Assembly: GCA_033065855.1 (NCBI GenBank)
Contig: JAVXUO010000201.1
Coordinates: 1-64,000 of the forward strand
Direction: 5' to 3'
DNA length: 64,000 nucleotides
DNA from: Escallonia rubra
Taxonomy: Eukaryota > Streptophyta > Magnoliopsida > Escalloniales > Escalloniaceae
Shown here: positions 1 through 11,425 of the stretch, in pieces
Numbering within the stretch: position 1 is the first letter of the stretch
Layout: every line of letters starts with the position of its first letter
The notes under the pieces: model-generated
Database searches by the model: none
What the model saw: only the letters and a program-made list of their open reading frames with translations
What the model was told of the DNA's origin: nothing
Position numbers and translations under genes: made by a program

Positions 1-47
1 AAATCCAACTCATTTTTCATCGGATTTCACATTATAGAAACAAATAA

Positions 48-1078
48 GAGTGTGTTGGGAACCATTGAATTGATGGGATTTCATTTCAAATCCTCAAAAT
101 TTGTTATTTATAACATTAAAAAAATAAATTGGAATTCATGAGATTTGACTGGATTTGTTTTTATAGCGTGAAATCCGATAAAAAATTGTCGATTTTATCG
201 GATTTCGATTTACTTGAATTAAAAATAATTATTTATCGTTCTTACCTTTTTTTATGGATTTCTCTAACAATGAAGCCACCACCACCATCTTCATTACCGC
301 TATCGCCACGACACTTTTACTACCAGCACCACTACCATTGTCACTGCCGCCACAACCACCGCTAACACTACTGCCACCACCACCGTTACAACATCCTTCA
401 CCAATATCGCTACTGTCAGTACTACCACAACTACCATCGTCGCCACTACTACTGCCACCACAACCACACTGCCACCACTATTATCACCGCCACCACTACT
501 GCATCCCCCACCATTACAGCCATGGCCAGTACTGCCTCAACTACCACCGTCACCACTATTACTGCCACCACCATTGTTGCCACCACTACTGTCACCACCA
601 ACATCACTGCCACCACCGTCGCCACCGCCACTACTGCCACCATCTTTATTGTCGTTGCCACTACCATCACCGCCGCTGCCACCATTATTGCTACCACTAC
701 TGTTACCGGCATCACTATTGGCATTAGTTGATAATCACCAGTTATACCTCAATACCACCACTACCATCATTATCATCACTTGACCACCCCACCACTTCCA
801 TCGTCGATGTTGTTATCCTGTGCAGTGCTGCCACCACCACCACTACCACGTGATGGCACTAGCACACTTGAAGCCACTTACTGTACTTTATTTTTCATCG
901 TAAGTCAATGATACAATTGTCTAAAAATTTATTACCTTTCCATTTCCTCTTTTCTCCAAACACAAAATTGAATTTCCGTGAGTTGAATTTCCTTTCGTTC
1001 CACACAAAAAAATAATTGTGAATTAAATTTCAAATCTGAAATCCAAATTCTAAAAGAATTGGTTCCAAACAGACCGTA
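48..1078. mobile_element. Terminal-inverted-repeat element with trinucleotide-repeat core
   Basis: The left end near 50 (tgttgggaacc...) and the reverse complement of the right end near 1,078 (tgtttggaacc...) match as imperfect terminal inverted repeats. Both continue into similar AT-rich sequence containing ggatttca-like blocks. The inside is mostly an imperfect CCA/CAC repeat. I see no transposase. I could not find a convincing target-site duplication, so the exact ends are approximate. It is probably a non-autonomous hAT-like or similar element; the family assignment is inference. Confidence 0.4.
262..860. repeat. Imperfect CCA/ACC trinucleotide repeat tract
   Basis: About 600 bases are built almost only of cca, acc, cac and ctg triplets. 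They open reading frames on both strands that translate to Pro/Thr/His/Leu-only or Val/Ala-only strings. Frames open on both strands with periodic residues show low-complexity DNA and not a gene. Confidence 0.85.
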
Positions 1079-1092
1079 AATCTTTGATCATT

Positions 1093-1325
1093 TTCTTATA
1101 AGTTGTCTCAAAAAAATTTATATCCTTCTTGCATGTTTTTATTTAATTCCCATATTCACATTCAATCATCCGTTAATTCATTTTTCTCTTTTCTGACCAA
1201 CTTTATTCATTTCTTCTCTCTTTCTCTCACTTTAGGTAAAATAAAAAATTCATAAGCATAATTCATATCTTAAATAGACATGCGAGTCAAACACGATTAA
1301 TTAATTAGGGACGGAGGAAATATTT
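1093..1325. mobile_element. Possible truncated Stowaway-type MITE
   Basis: The sequence tagggacggaggaaat near 1,308-1,324 is the reverse of the ctccgtccc terminus found on many plant Stowaway (Tc1/mariner) MITEs. A matching opposite end is not evident, so this is at best a one-ended remnant. Confidence 0.3.
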
Positions 1326-1339
1326 TTTTGTTTAAATGG

Positions 1340-2545
1340 CTTACACAAACGTCCTCAAAACAGTATTGAAAACACAATCGAATCAAAGGTTGGATATTGG
1401 AATGAGAGCTGACCATTCAATTTTGTAAACTAACTAAGATCGAAATGAAAAATATATACGAATAAAGAACGTTCGGAATTCAAAGCTCCAGTCAAACATG
1501 TATCGTTCGGTAAATTAAGAAATACTTATATAAAGTGTCAACCATGGAAACGCTATTGATTTTCTTAAATGGGGGGATATATACATGTTTAATGTGCCTT
1601 ACAAACACCCTTGGTTAGTACCCCTACTTAAGCACTTTTGTATGAAAGTTGGACTTGAGAAAAATATTATCTCAGTGGTTCATTTATATTTCAAGCTTGC
1701 TCATTTGCATACGTTGTTCACAGGGCTCGTAAGCAATTCCCACGTGTCAAGCTTGGTTATGAATGTGTGTGACTTGAACTATTGATTGGTTCCTGCATAT
1801 ACGTGCCTCGACCCATTGGTTGCGTCATAATTCACAAGAAAATGCGTTGTATTTTTGCCAACTACCACGTGAGCCTGTTAGATAGGAGATAAGAGTTCTG
1901 TACATTTCATGTACTGGCTTATTGTCGATCAAATAGTAACATTTTTGCATTTCAGCAAGATTGTTACTTGATATTTTTTTTATCGGATATGACCTCCATA
2001 TAACGATATCAAAAAGCAACACCCAAGAAAACCATGTAGTGTATGTGCCTAGACTCACATACAATCCACTTCAAATAGTACATATTTGGAATGCATAGAT
2101 TACTATGGAGGTGTTTGTATTCGGCCATTAGAATGTCAGACCTTACCCTCTCAGAAAATTAAATCAATTGGCTAAATTAGTTACTCTAAGCTCTAAACCG
2201 AACAATAGTCAACCCTCTTCCTCATCAACAATATTCAACCCTCTTTCTCGTTTTCAACTGTCCCCCGCTTATTTTATCTCTCATCTTATTATTCACTCGC
2301 CCGTGACCCCAAATTGTTTAACTTGGCTCACTATAAGACAAAGCATGTGAGGGAATAACAAAACAAAGTTAAATTGGAGGCAATATGTGCATTGATTGGT
2401 CGGGAAAACAAATAAAACTTAGACAAAATCGATAAGTTATCACTAAATCATCGTAAAATACTTCTCGTTTCCTTAAAAAAAAAAAAAGTGCCAAAGGGCA
2501 AGCAACATCCTTGACCTGAGCAATAATTTTGTTATTTTTTTCTTA
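1340..2545. other. Gene-free stretch
   Basis: AT-rich DNA with only short random open frames. I see no gene, RNA or repeat structure that can be named here. Confidence 0.6.
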
Positions 2546-3824
2546 TATAATTAAGGATTAATTACACATAAAATCCTATAGTTTGAGGGGTTGTGCGCAT
2601 TTCACCTTACTATTTCAATTTTGACGCAATTCACCTCATTGTTTATTAATTTGTGCTCAATTTACCAATTCATGGGCTGAAGTCCAATTTCTTGGATGCC
2701 CGTCAATCTTCGGAGGCTAAAATTGTAACTTCCACGATTTTTTTACTCACATGCTGCCACATCAACTTTCTATTTACATGTGGCAACCACATCATACACG
2801 CTCACCACCACACCAGCTTCTTTATCTCTCTATCTCTTTTACAATTAAGCGCCATCGTCGTTACTCTATCTCTCTCCTCTCTCTTTTACAATTAAGCGCC
2901 ATCGTCGTTACTCTCTCTCTCTTTCTCCTCTCTGTTTTACCATTAAGCGCCACCGCTGCTAGCCACGATAACAAAAATTGAGGGCAAATCGCGCTCACCA
3001 TCGAGTCCACCATCGGTTATTTACATCCCCAAACACCATGTCCACTATAACCCAATTGACAATCCCTCGGTTGATTACATGCGGAGATTAACCATCATCA
3101 ACCTCTCCACTAATACCATCATCATCACACTTACACCAGCAACAAAACCTCCATAATTCAAACCCACCTTCACCACCTATCTAGATTGCAAACAACTGCG
3201 GAATCCGCCACCATTACTACCACTGTAAACTTCAAACAACCCACCTCATCCTTAATCACCATCACCCCCCACCATTATGCAATTTGCTTAGATAGATCAA
3301 GGGTGATCTGGATCCAAGATGGGTTTTTAAGGGTTAGAATCCGAAGTTTGGGGGTGGTCGTTATGTGTATATGGCGATGGTTATGGTCGGTGGTACTGTG
3401 GTCTATGGTATGGGGTTTCATCGGTGGCAGTTGTTGGGATTTGATTTGGTTGTGGTGGTTGTGGATGGTGAGGAGTCGTGCTTACTGACAGAGACGCAAT
3501 TGTGTATGGTGTTGTTGGTGGTGGCAGCGAAGTGGGTGTGGTGGTGGTGCTTTTCGGGTGCGGGAATATGCACAGAGAGAGGTGTGATGGGGGTGCTTGG
3601 TATGCTGATGTTGGCTGCCAAGGTGGAAAAACGATATGAATTGACCATCTTACCCCTTGAATTTTGACGGACGTCCAAGAAATTGGACTTCAACCTGTTG
3701 ATTGGTAAATTGAGTACAAATTAATGAACCGTAAGGTGAATCGTGACAAAATTGAAATATTTAGGTGAAATGCGCACAAAGTGTCAAACTATAAGGTTTT
3801 ATGTGTAATTTGTCCTATAATTAA
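2546..3824. mobile_element. Mutator-like (MULE) non-autonomous element with intact 9-bp target duplication
   Basis: The element spans 2,555-3,815 (1,261 bp). It is flanked on both sides by the identical 9-mer tataattaa (2,546-2,554 and 3,816-3,824). The terminal inverted repeats are about 150 bp each (2,555-2,706 and 3,663-3,815). They run from ggattaattacac to the block containing tccaatttcttgga, with scattered mismatches and small indels. Long TIRs plus a 9-bp duplication are the hallmark of Mutator-type transposition. No transposase is encoded: the inside is CT- and GT-rich DNA with a short tandem repeat. The intact duplication implies an unrearranged insertion. It ends only a few tens of bases before the likely leader of the KOC1-like gene, so it may supply or displace promoter sequence. 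Confidence 0.92.
2837..2960. repeat. Three tandem copies of a ~50-bp unit inside the MULE
   Basis: The block ttacaattaagcgcc followed by atcgtcgttactctctctct recurs at about 2,837, 2,883 and 2,935; the third copy is diverged. It has the look of replication slippage in a CT-rich segment. Confidence 0.8.
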
Positions 3825-3849
3825 TAAAAAATCGTTAACCACCGAGCAG

Positions 3850-4156
3850 CCAAACAAAAATGGGATCGCTATCCATGGCTCCTCTCTGGGGCCCCTCGTT
3901 CCATTTGTACTCTCTCGACGGAGTGGCGTGTTTCTAAGCTCCTTCCTTCACAACCGTCAGAAAGGAGAGAAGCTTTCGCTGCTCAAAACAACAGATTCTT
4001 CATCCTCTACGCTACTGTTCTCTCATCCTCAACAAACTTATAAAATCACACTTCTAGGGTTAGAAACTACGACTGCAGGTTCCTAGTGCAGCTTTCGCGC
4101 TGAAACTGGTGGTTTCTCTTTCGGGCCGCCGGCATCTCTCTCTTATTTGTCCACTG
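3850..4156 (+). promoter_or_regulatory. Probable promoter and 5' leader exon of the KOC1-like gene
   Basis: Between the MULE end and a strong donor (ctg|gtaagt, GT at 4,157) lies GC-richer sequence with no good start codon that stays open. It includes acttataaaatc near 4,035. A matching acceptor (tttttcag at 5,671-5,675) precedes the coding ATG by five bases. This fits a non-coding first exon and a 1.5-kb leader intron. The transcription start is not determined: acttataaaatc could be a TATA box or chance. Confidence 0.5.
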
Positions 4157-5675
4157 GTAAGTTTTTCCTGGATCGTTACTTAACTTTTGGTGAATTTGAT
4201 GATCTGTACCTCACAATCGATTTTGGCTCGTCGATTTGCTGTGTGAATTGAGAAGATAGCATATGAAGTACCGAAAGAAGTTACTTATAGTACTAGGGCA
4301 GTGTCACTTTAGTCGACGGGCTTGAGCGCGGGAGCGAAGGTGGGAAGCATGAGAGCGGGCAAATTGGACACGTAGTAAGAGCGCGACAGCATTTGGCGAA
4401 GCCGACGCTAGAGCGAGAGTTGGGAGCGGGAGCGCTTCCCAAGTTAGAAGGATTTGGCGACTTAGGTCCAACACTGCTTGTACTTGAAATCAGGGCAGAT
4501 TGCTTGTTTGTATCACGTAGAGGCTACGTTCAGCTCGAGTCATCCTTGAAGTTACTGCCTCTTTCTATTGCGGCTTTTTCGTTTTCTGGGAATAGCAGGG
4601 CCTTAAGCTGTCTTGACTTGATTTTAGTTGGTGATAATTTTTGTTGCACTCTTGAGACATAACTGCAGTAGACAGAACGTTAAACATGGTCTTTTTGGCT
4701 TACTGGGTATGCCGAGATATTAAGCTGGGAATGGCAGTATCAGGTTTATATAGATTGCGTAGATGGAGCCTCTTTCAACTATTTCTATACTTAATAGAGA
4801 GTTCTAGAAATTTCAATCTTGATATTATACTTTATTAGATGCAAAGATTCAGACCTTAGGAAACCGCCTAAGCATATAAAACAGCTGTCCCCCAAATGAA
4901 GCTCGTTGCTGTAGGTGGCCCCTCCCCTGCTAGTATGGATAGATCAACTCTAGCTGGATCTCTATATATTTCACCTCTTTAGCGTGCCTGGCTGGGGAAA
5001 CTAGTTCCTGTCCAACGCACACAAGGCTTTATATATCCGCGGTGCACTTGTAGAAGCTCTTAATTCTTCCCTTTCTCACGAAGATTATTTGAGATAGAAG
5101 TAGTAGGACAAAATTGTTGTGGTTGCTAAATTCAGTCTGCCATGTTTTGAAACGTGGGTTTCTAAATGAAGTGGAATGCATCCTTCCGAAAAGCTTGCAT
5201 GAAATATGGACTCGTGCGGACAAAAAGTTTGCAAGTCATATCCTGCTAGACCGTAATAAATTTATCGCGAGGCATAATTACGTGTAGGCTTTGTGAACCT
5301 TTTTTGAGTAACCAAGGTATGAGTACTTGTATGGATTTGGGAATTCAGAGTCTGCGTGGACGTCTAAAGCAACTATAGTTCCAAGGAATGGAATAAGTGA
5401 ACGATCCCTGGCTGGAAGTTTAAAGTTACTACTTGGTTCAAAGAAGTGGAATAAATGAATGATCTCTTCATGCTTCTAAGGTTATGTAGTTGGTTATATG
5501 TATTATTCCCCAGTATGAGGCGTAACTCGCGTTCGTCCTGTATTTCTTTAATTTTGCAGTATAGAACGAAGCGATTATTGTATTTGACTCTGTCATCACT
5601 TTTGTCTCTATACTGGACATTGCGGGCTGTCGCAGAGAACATGAACTTCATTGTTGATTTGATGCCTTTTTTCAG
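4157..5675 (+). other. Leader intron of the KOC1-like gene
   Basis: Starts gtaagt and ends ttcag. It is AT-rich, with only short random frames and no recognised element. Confidence 0.5.
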
Positions 5676-5680
5676 TATAT

Positions 5681-8600
5681 ATGGCCGAAGAGGTTGGAGC
5701 GACCCCACCAGCAGCTTCTTTTGATTATGAACTTTACGTAGGAGATCCTGGCCAGTTTAAAACTGTTGTAGCTACACCGAGCAAGGCTAGTCCATGGATT
5801 GATCCTGCATCTTTGAAACTTAAGCATAGGATTGGGCGAGGGCCATTTGGCGATGTCTGGTTGGCAACACATCACCAGTCTGCAGATGATTTTGATGAGT
5901 ATCATGAAGTGGCAGTCAAGATGTTACATCCAATAAAGGAGGATCACATGCAAAAATTTTTGGATAATTTTGAGGCATTATTTTTGAAGTTCAGACAACT
6001 CCCGGGGGTTTGTTGGTTGCATGGCATTTCAGTCATATCTGGGAAGGTGACTATTGACTTATGTTCTATTTTGAGTATATCTTATGGTTTTTGTCCTAGT
6101 TCCATTGCTTATTCTTTCACCACACGCAGATCTGTGTGGCAATTAAGTTCTATGAGGGTTCAGTGGGTGATCGAATGGCTCGACTGAAAGGAGGAAAACT
6201 TCCATTACCTGATGTTTTGAGGTAATATACTTTGCATGCTGAAACTCTAGAATCTACATGCATATCCTCATAGTTTGCTAATGTTTACAGGTATGGTATT
6301 GAGTTGGCTGAAGGAATTCAAGCGTTGCATGCAACAGGCGTCCTGGTGCTGAACCTTAAACCAACTAATTTTCTCCTAAATGAACATGACCAAGCGATTC
6401 TAGGAGATATCGGGATCCCATATCTACTCCGTGGAATTCCACTGCCAAATTCAGATCTTAATATTAGGCTCGGCACCCCAAACTACATGGCTCCAGAACA
6501 ATGGGAACCAGAAGTAAGAGGTCCAATAACATTTGAGACTGACTCTTGGGGCTTTGGATGCAGCATTGTCGAGATGTTTACTGGTGTTCAGCCTTGGTTT
6601 GGTAGATCTGCCGAAGAAATATATCATTCAGTTGTGATGAAGCAAGAAAAACCACATCTTCCAAGTGGACTGCCTCCTGCAGTTGAGAATGTTGTCAGTG
6701 GCTGCTTCGAGTATGATATGCGCAATCGCCCTTTAGTGGCTGATATTCTGCGAGCATTTGCAAGGTTTGTTACTTTCTGTCTTTTGCAGTTACCCTAGGT
6801 GACTCGAATTGTTAAGTTACCACGTGCTCTAAAGGCTTGAGTTAGTAGAGAATGGAGTCAATGGACCCAACACTGTATATCATGTTTAACATTTCTCCTC
6901 ACGGCAAGCCCCCGAATGCACGTGGAGAGACAAATGAATGAGAAACAAGGTGCACCACCACCAAGTGCGCAAATAAACTGTCCCCAAATAGCACTGTTAT
7001 AAAAGGGACCAGATATGCAAGCATGAAAAATTCCAATACCTTGCCTGATATTGTTGGTCCCATACTCAATAACATAAGCCTTTAGGGTACATGGTAGATC
7101 TTTTAACAAAAGCCTTTAGGTTGTTACCTCATCTGATTCACTTTCCTAGTTTATATCCGTTGTTAGTTTATTGCCATGACTATGACTTCCAATATTTGAT
7201 AAATGTGTACAATCTGTCATCAGGCACATTTCAGTAAGTGGAATTGATTTTCACTTTTAAAATTTTAATATTGGTAATCAAAAACATAAATAAGCATTAA
7301 ACATGCCAAGTTGAATTGATTTTCACTTTATCTAGGGCCATGTATACAAGGTGGAACCAAAAACATGACTGATCTAACTGTTCCCTTATAATACAGCTGA
7401 GCATATATGATTTCAAGAGTACCATCTCTTCACTTATTCGAAGAAAAGAACCTGCAACTACACCATCCCCCTCCCAAAAGGAAGAAAAAAAAAAAAAAAA
7501 GAAAGACAGGAAAAAATTATAAGAGTAGAAAAGAAGAACTGACCAAAAGCATATCCAACTTAAACCATAGTATTCAAGGAACTGAAGACTTTTCAATAGT
7601 TCCCTGCTTGTCAATTGTCATAAATGAAAACTTGGAATCCAAAACAGTGTGTATGTATTCTATCAATTTGGTTTTTGATTTAAAGAGTGTGATAACAAAG
7701 TTGCATGTAGAGGAAAATTATGTTCTTAAGTGTATTGTAGATGCGTTATTTTTCAATGTGGGAGGGGAAGGGAGGTTCCCTTTTGAACTGTTATAGTTGG
7801 CCTTCTTCATTGCCTCCTAGACTCAAAATAGTAAATTGACACAAAGGGGTGTTCCTTTCCTTTTCTCCTGGTCAAATTAGCCCCATAATATGCGGTAAAT
7901 GTTTCACAGAGTTGACAATGAAGGACACAATACTAAAAGCTCTCTGCATTTTCAACCCATTTTCCGTGTTGAACATAGGTTTGTATCTCGAAATGTAGAT
8001 GCTTATACATATGTAAATGTAAAGGAGACTAGTAAATCCGGAGCCAACCCAGAATACAGAAACCCTTTCTCTAACCTGTAAAGCTTAAATCAACAACCAT
8101 CAGCATCTAATCCAAATAGTGCTCACCCCAGCAAACCGACTTGCCAAATTACTTCAGCAACCACCACAATGCAAGTATGAGCAACTACAGAAACTCACTG
8201 GTATATCTCAATACCAATGAGCGTGATTTTCGCAAATCAGCTCTAAGTGCATCCAACTCAATTCAACTTAATAAGCCTCAAATCCCAAACTTGTTGGAGT
8301 TATTAGCCTCCACTCTCTCCTATCCAAAGTTTCTGTGATCTTCATAAATTAGCCTAAGTATCCAACTGAATTTTACCCTAAAAAGAGGCCTCAAGTCCCA
8401 AAGTAGTCGGAGTCATCAGTCTCCATTCTCTCCTATCCAAAGCGTTATCTTGTGGCACATAAGTCCTTCAGGACTTCTATTTCAAATAAATTTGAATTCC
8501 AAAATTTAGAGGTTTTTGCTGGATGTACCTACATAGCTGTCTATGTTTGTATATATCTGTTCAAAATTACTTGGACCTTTTCGATGAATATTGTTATTTC

Positions 8601-10168
8601 ATGCATATGATATGAGTAGTTAGAGGTTGTTGCTTTAACATATTAGCTTACCTGTTAAATTTCAACAAATCACTGTACATATTGGGAGATATTTTTTTCT
8701 TCATCTATTTGTGTGTACACATATCTTCTCAACAGTCCCCCTTGTCTGGGTGGGTGGGACATGGAGCACATAGTTGCAGTTTGCATGGATGAAGAGTCAT
8801 TAGTTCTGGAAATAGGTAAGCAAGAGGGTGGAAAAGGAAAAAGTTGATCAGAGAAGGGGCTTTACTTTCACGAGTGACTTGTCTGTTACACCTTTCAAAG
8901 AGTACCTGATTGATTAAGATTTATGGTCATAAAGTTAATATTTATTTGTGGTCATAAAGGGGCTTATGGCTCCAGGCCGAACCCCTCTGGGTAAAATGTA
9001 TTTAAAGACGGCAAACTCAAAAAGAAAACAGAAGGACCACTTGTTTCAGAAGAATAGCAAGAGAAAAGACAAATGGTCCAGATATACTCTTGTTGCATTA
9101 CTGTGGAAATAAGAACTGTCCAAAGGGTAGAAATTATAGACCTGTAATAGCTTTCATCTTTTTAGCTTGGGAAGTCAAACTCGTGTAAACTTTGCACGTT
9201 GCAGCTCACAGAATGCCGTGTACAACGATGGAGAATGGCTTGGCCTTGGAAGCAGAATACTTCCAGAGAAATCAAATGCACGTGAGTACTCCACATGGTT
9301 CCTCTCAAAGGATCATCTCCAAGTGGGTGATATAGTTCGTTCAAGGACGTCACCAAACTCTTGGAAACCTCAAAACATGATTGTAGCAGAAGGAAACGTA
9401 GTTGGGGTTGAGAAGGACACTGATAAGGACGGATTTGTTCTTGTGCGGGTACATGGAATTCACAACCCCCTAAGAGTAAATGTTTCAACTCTGGAGAGGG
9501 TAACATCTGGTTTGGCAGTGGGTGATTGGGTGCGTTTGACGAAGGAGAATAAGAAACACTCACCTACAGGCATTCTGCACTCGATACAACGCGATGGAAG
9601 CGTTGCTGTTGGTGTCATAGGGTTAGACGCTCTCTGGAGAGGACATTCTTCTGAGCTCCAAATGGTAGAGCCATATCACGTGGGACAGTTTGTGAGGTTG
9701 AAGGCAGATGTTCTCTCTCCCAGGTTTGATTGGCCTCACAAAGGGGGAGGAGCATGGGAAACTGGGAGAATTTCACGAGTACTTCCAAATGGATGCCTTG
9801 TTGTGAGGTTCCCAGGAAGATTTGTGTTTAAAGATGAAAACAGTATCTTCTTGGCAGATCCGGCTGAAGTGGAGCGAGTTTCTTTCGATACTTGTACTGG
9901 GGTTGTTGGTAAGTACCAGCATATTGAGGATTTTCACTGGGCTGTGCGGCCACTAGCGATTGCAGTTGGCGTTTTTACATCAGTGAAGCTTGGTTTGTTC
10001 GCTGGAAAAAATGTTGGAGCAAGACTGAAGAAGGGCCGTAAAACTCAAATGCATGGTGATGGCCATGCTGAAGATGGTCCCACTGCTGGTGGCAATTCAG
10101 CATGGCTTCCTGCACCAGTCGCAAATATTCTCTTTAGAGAAGGTGCTCCTACTGCTACTGCTAGGTGA
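5681..10168 (+). CDS. KOC1: KOC1-like outer-chloroplast-membrane protein kinase
   Basis: Coding exons read as 5,681-6,046, 6,130-6,221, 6,291-6,764 and 9,166-10,168, giving 644 residues with consistent phases and GT..AG borders. The order of segments matches Arabidopsis KOC1 (At4g32250), recalled as an outer-envelope kinase that phosphorylates TOC import receptors. Visible features are a glycine loop GRGPFGDVW (residues 52-60), Lys80 in VAVK, catalytic-loop NLKPTNF (174-180), DIG (192-194), and YMAPEQW. The C-terminal half has repeated SH3-like modules of the kind seen next to KEG/MIB kinases (LQVGDIV, LAVGDWVRL, YHVGQFVRL). A hydrophobic segment lies near residues 571-591, followed by a basic tail, fitting a tail-side membrane anchor. 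The usual HRD aspartate is Asn174 and DFG is DIG; both changes are also in the Arabidopsis protein as I recall it. The last intron is 2.4 kb. All frames are open, so the gene looks functional. Confidence 0.9.
6765..9165 (+). other. Large intron of the KOC1-like gene
   Basis: A 2.4-kb intron between the kinase domain and the C-terminal exon. It contains a poly-A/GA run near 7,486-7,503. A short sequence is duplicated inside it: cctcaaatcccaaac... at about 8,277 and cctcaagtcccaaag... at about 8,389, each followed by a ctctcctatccaaag block. No coding exon or complete mobile element is evident. Confidence 0.6.
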
Positions 10169-10560
10169 ATAATCACTCGTTAAGTTGGGTTATCAGTTGC
10201 TGAGATGTCACCAAAGCCATGCACATATGCAGTGGATCCGGATTTACCACGACGTGAGTGGGTGGTAAGCAGTGACCTCTCTGTATTGTAAATACAAGAT
10301 GTAAATATGGTTATACAGAACAATACTTCCTTACTACTTTTGCATCTGTATATGTGGAACCATTGAATGTTTCTGTAAATTGTAGATGACCTTCTGCACT
10401 TAAAGATAAATTAGGTTTGATTTTACTATAATCTGATTATCTTAACTGATATGAATTTTACTCGTGTTACCTGTTAATTTTTAACGAATATCATTCGTGA
10501 CATTTCCTTGTAAAGTTCGAGTTTAATTTATCTGCATATAGTCCTACATGTGTCCTAGGG
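10169..10560 (+). other. 3' UTR and downstream flank of the KOC1-like gene
   Basis: AT-rich sequence after the stop. The part at about 10,335-10,540 has a diverged second copy near 60,196-60,385 (see that entry), so it was once part of a longer duplicated segment. The polyadenylation site is not clear. Confidence 0.5.
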
Positions 10561-10739
10561 TTTAAGCCATTTTTCTCCCTTGTACTTTGCTTGGCTTTTT
10601 ATTTCAGTCTCTGTATTGTTAAATCCTTGAAAATCGTCATTATACTGTTTTATGTCACGTTTTTAGTCCATCTGTTTGTTTTTCTAGTTAAGTTACAAGA
10701 TAGATTCGTCATTTCATACTTTTTAAGGCAAAAAAGGCA

Positions 10740-11200
10740 CATGCCATGACACGGTTTTCAGGTTCTGGCACAAGTGATGTCTCCCCCCGTTCTACGCCTC
10801 TCTCCATCCTTGCCTTCCAGACCCTCTGATCTCCTCCCTGTATGCTGCTGCCACCGCCTTCCTGACCTTTCACCTCTCCCTCTTTTCCGCCTCCTTCTCC
10901 CTCCTCTTCTTCAACTCCCCGTCCTTTTGCCCTTCACCCCTTTGAGGCGTCAACACCGCCTTCCTGGCCTTCCACCTATCCCTCCCTCTTCTCCGCCTCC
11001 CTCTCCCACTTTACCTCCATATCCTCTCTCTTGACCCCAAACTCTCTGACTCCTTCCTTCTGACGCGTCGCAGCCTTCCACCTCTTCTCTCCCTCCTCGC
11101 CTCCCCTTTCCTGGACGGCGATGCCTCCCCTCGAGCTTGCACCATCACGTCCAGCTATTCGCCCCCGTGTCGCAGGAAGATCCTGTGTTGCTTAGCCTAT
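10740..11200. repeat. CT-rich low-complexity block with an internal duplication
   Basis: Very pyrimidine-rich DNA. A ~50-bp block starting ccgccttcctg occurs at about 10,853 and again at about 10,958. The open frame through it (Pro/Leu/Ser only) is a composition artefact. The flanking 10,560-10,730 resembles transposon-edge sequence, but no matching second end was found. Confidence 0.6.
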
Positions 11201-11394
11201 GAGACAAACGGTAGTGGTGGGTGCGGCCCATTTCACCATCACGCAAGATGCTCGTTTAGGGGTAAATTGCTCGGCTTCAGAAACAATACCAGACAAGGAG
11301 TAAGCCTTTGGGCTTCACCATGTTTTGACAATAAAAGGTACGCCGTTAGGACCCTTTATCACGCAATTTGAAATCTTCCACCTTTTATATAGTA

Positions 11395-11425
11395 CTAGTT
11401 GTTTTACACGTGCGTTGCACGTAAA
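11395..11425 (-). mobile_element. Helitron-like 3' terminus
   Basis: Read on the minus strand, a short GC hairpin (acgtgc-aac-gcacgt) is followed about ten bases later by CTAG and then a T. That is the layout of Helitron 3' ends: hairpin, spacer, CTRR, insertion before T. If correct, the element body lies to the right. Its 5' TC end was not found, so the extent is unknown. Confidence 0.45.

Noticed and set aside
254..783. Several overlapping long ORFs on both strands
   Set aside because: All lie in a CCA trinucleotide repeat and encode only a few residue types; composition artefact.
7407..7796. ORF inside the large KOC1 intron
   Set aside because: Runs through a poly-A/Lys tract, has no recognisable domain, and lies between well-supported splice sites.
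10774..11034. Proline/leucine-rich ORF
   Set aside because: Pyrimidine-rich low-complexity DNA with an internal repeat; no initiation context or homology.
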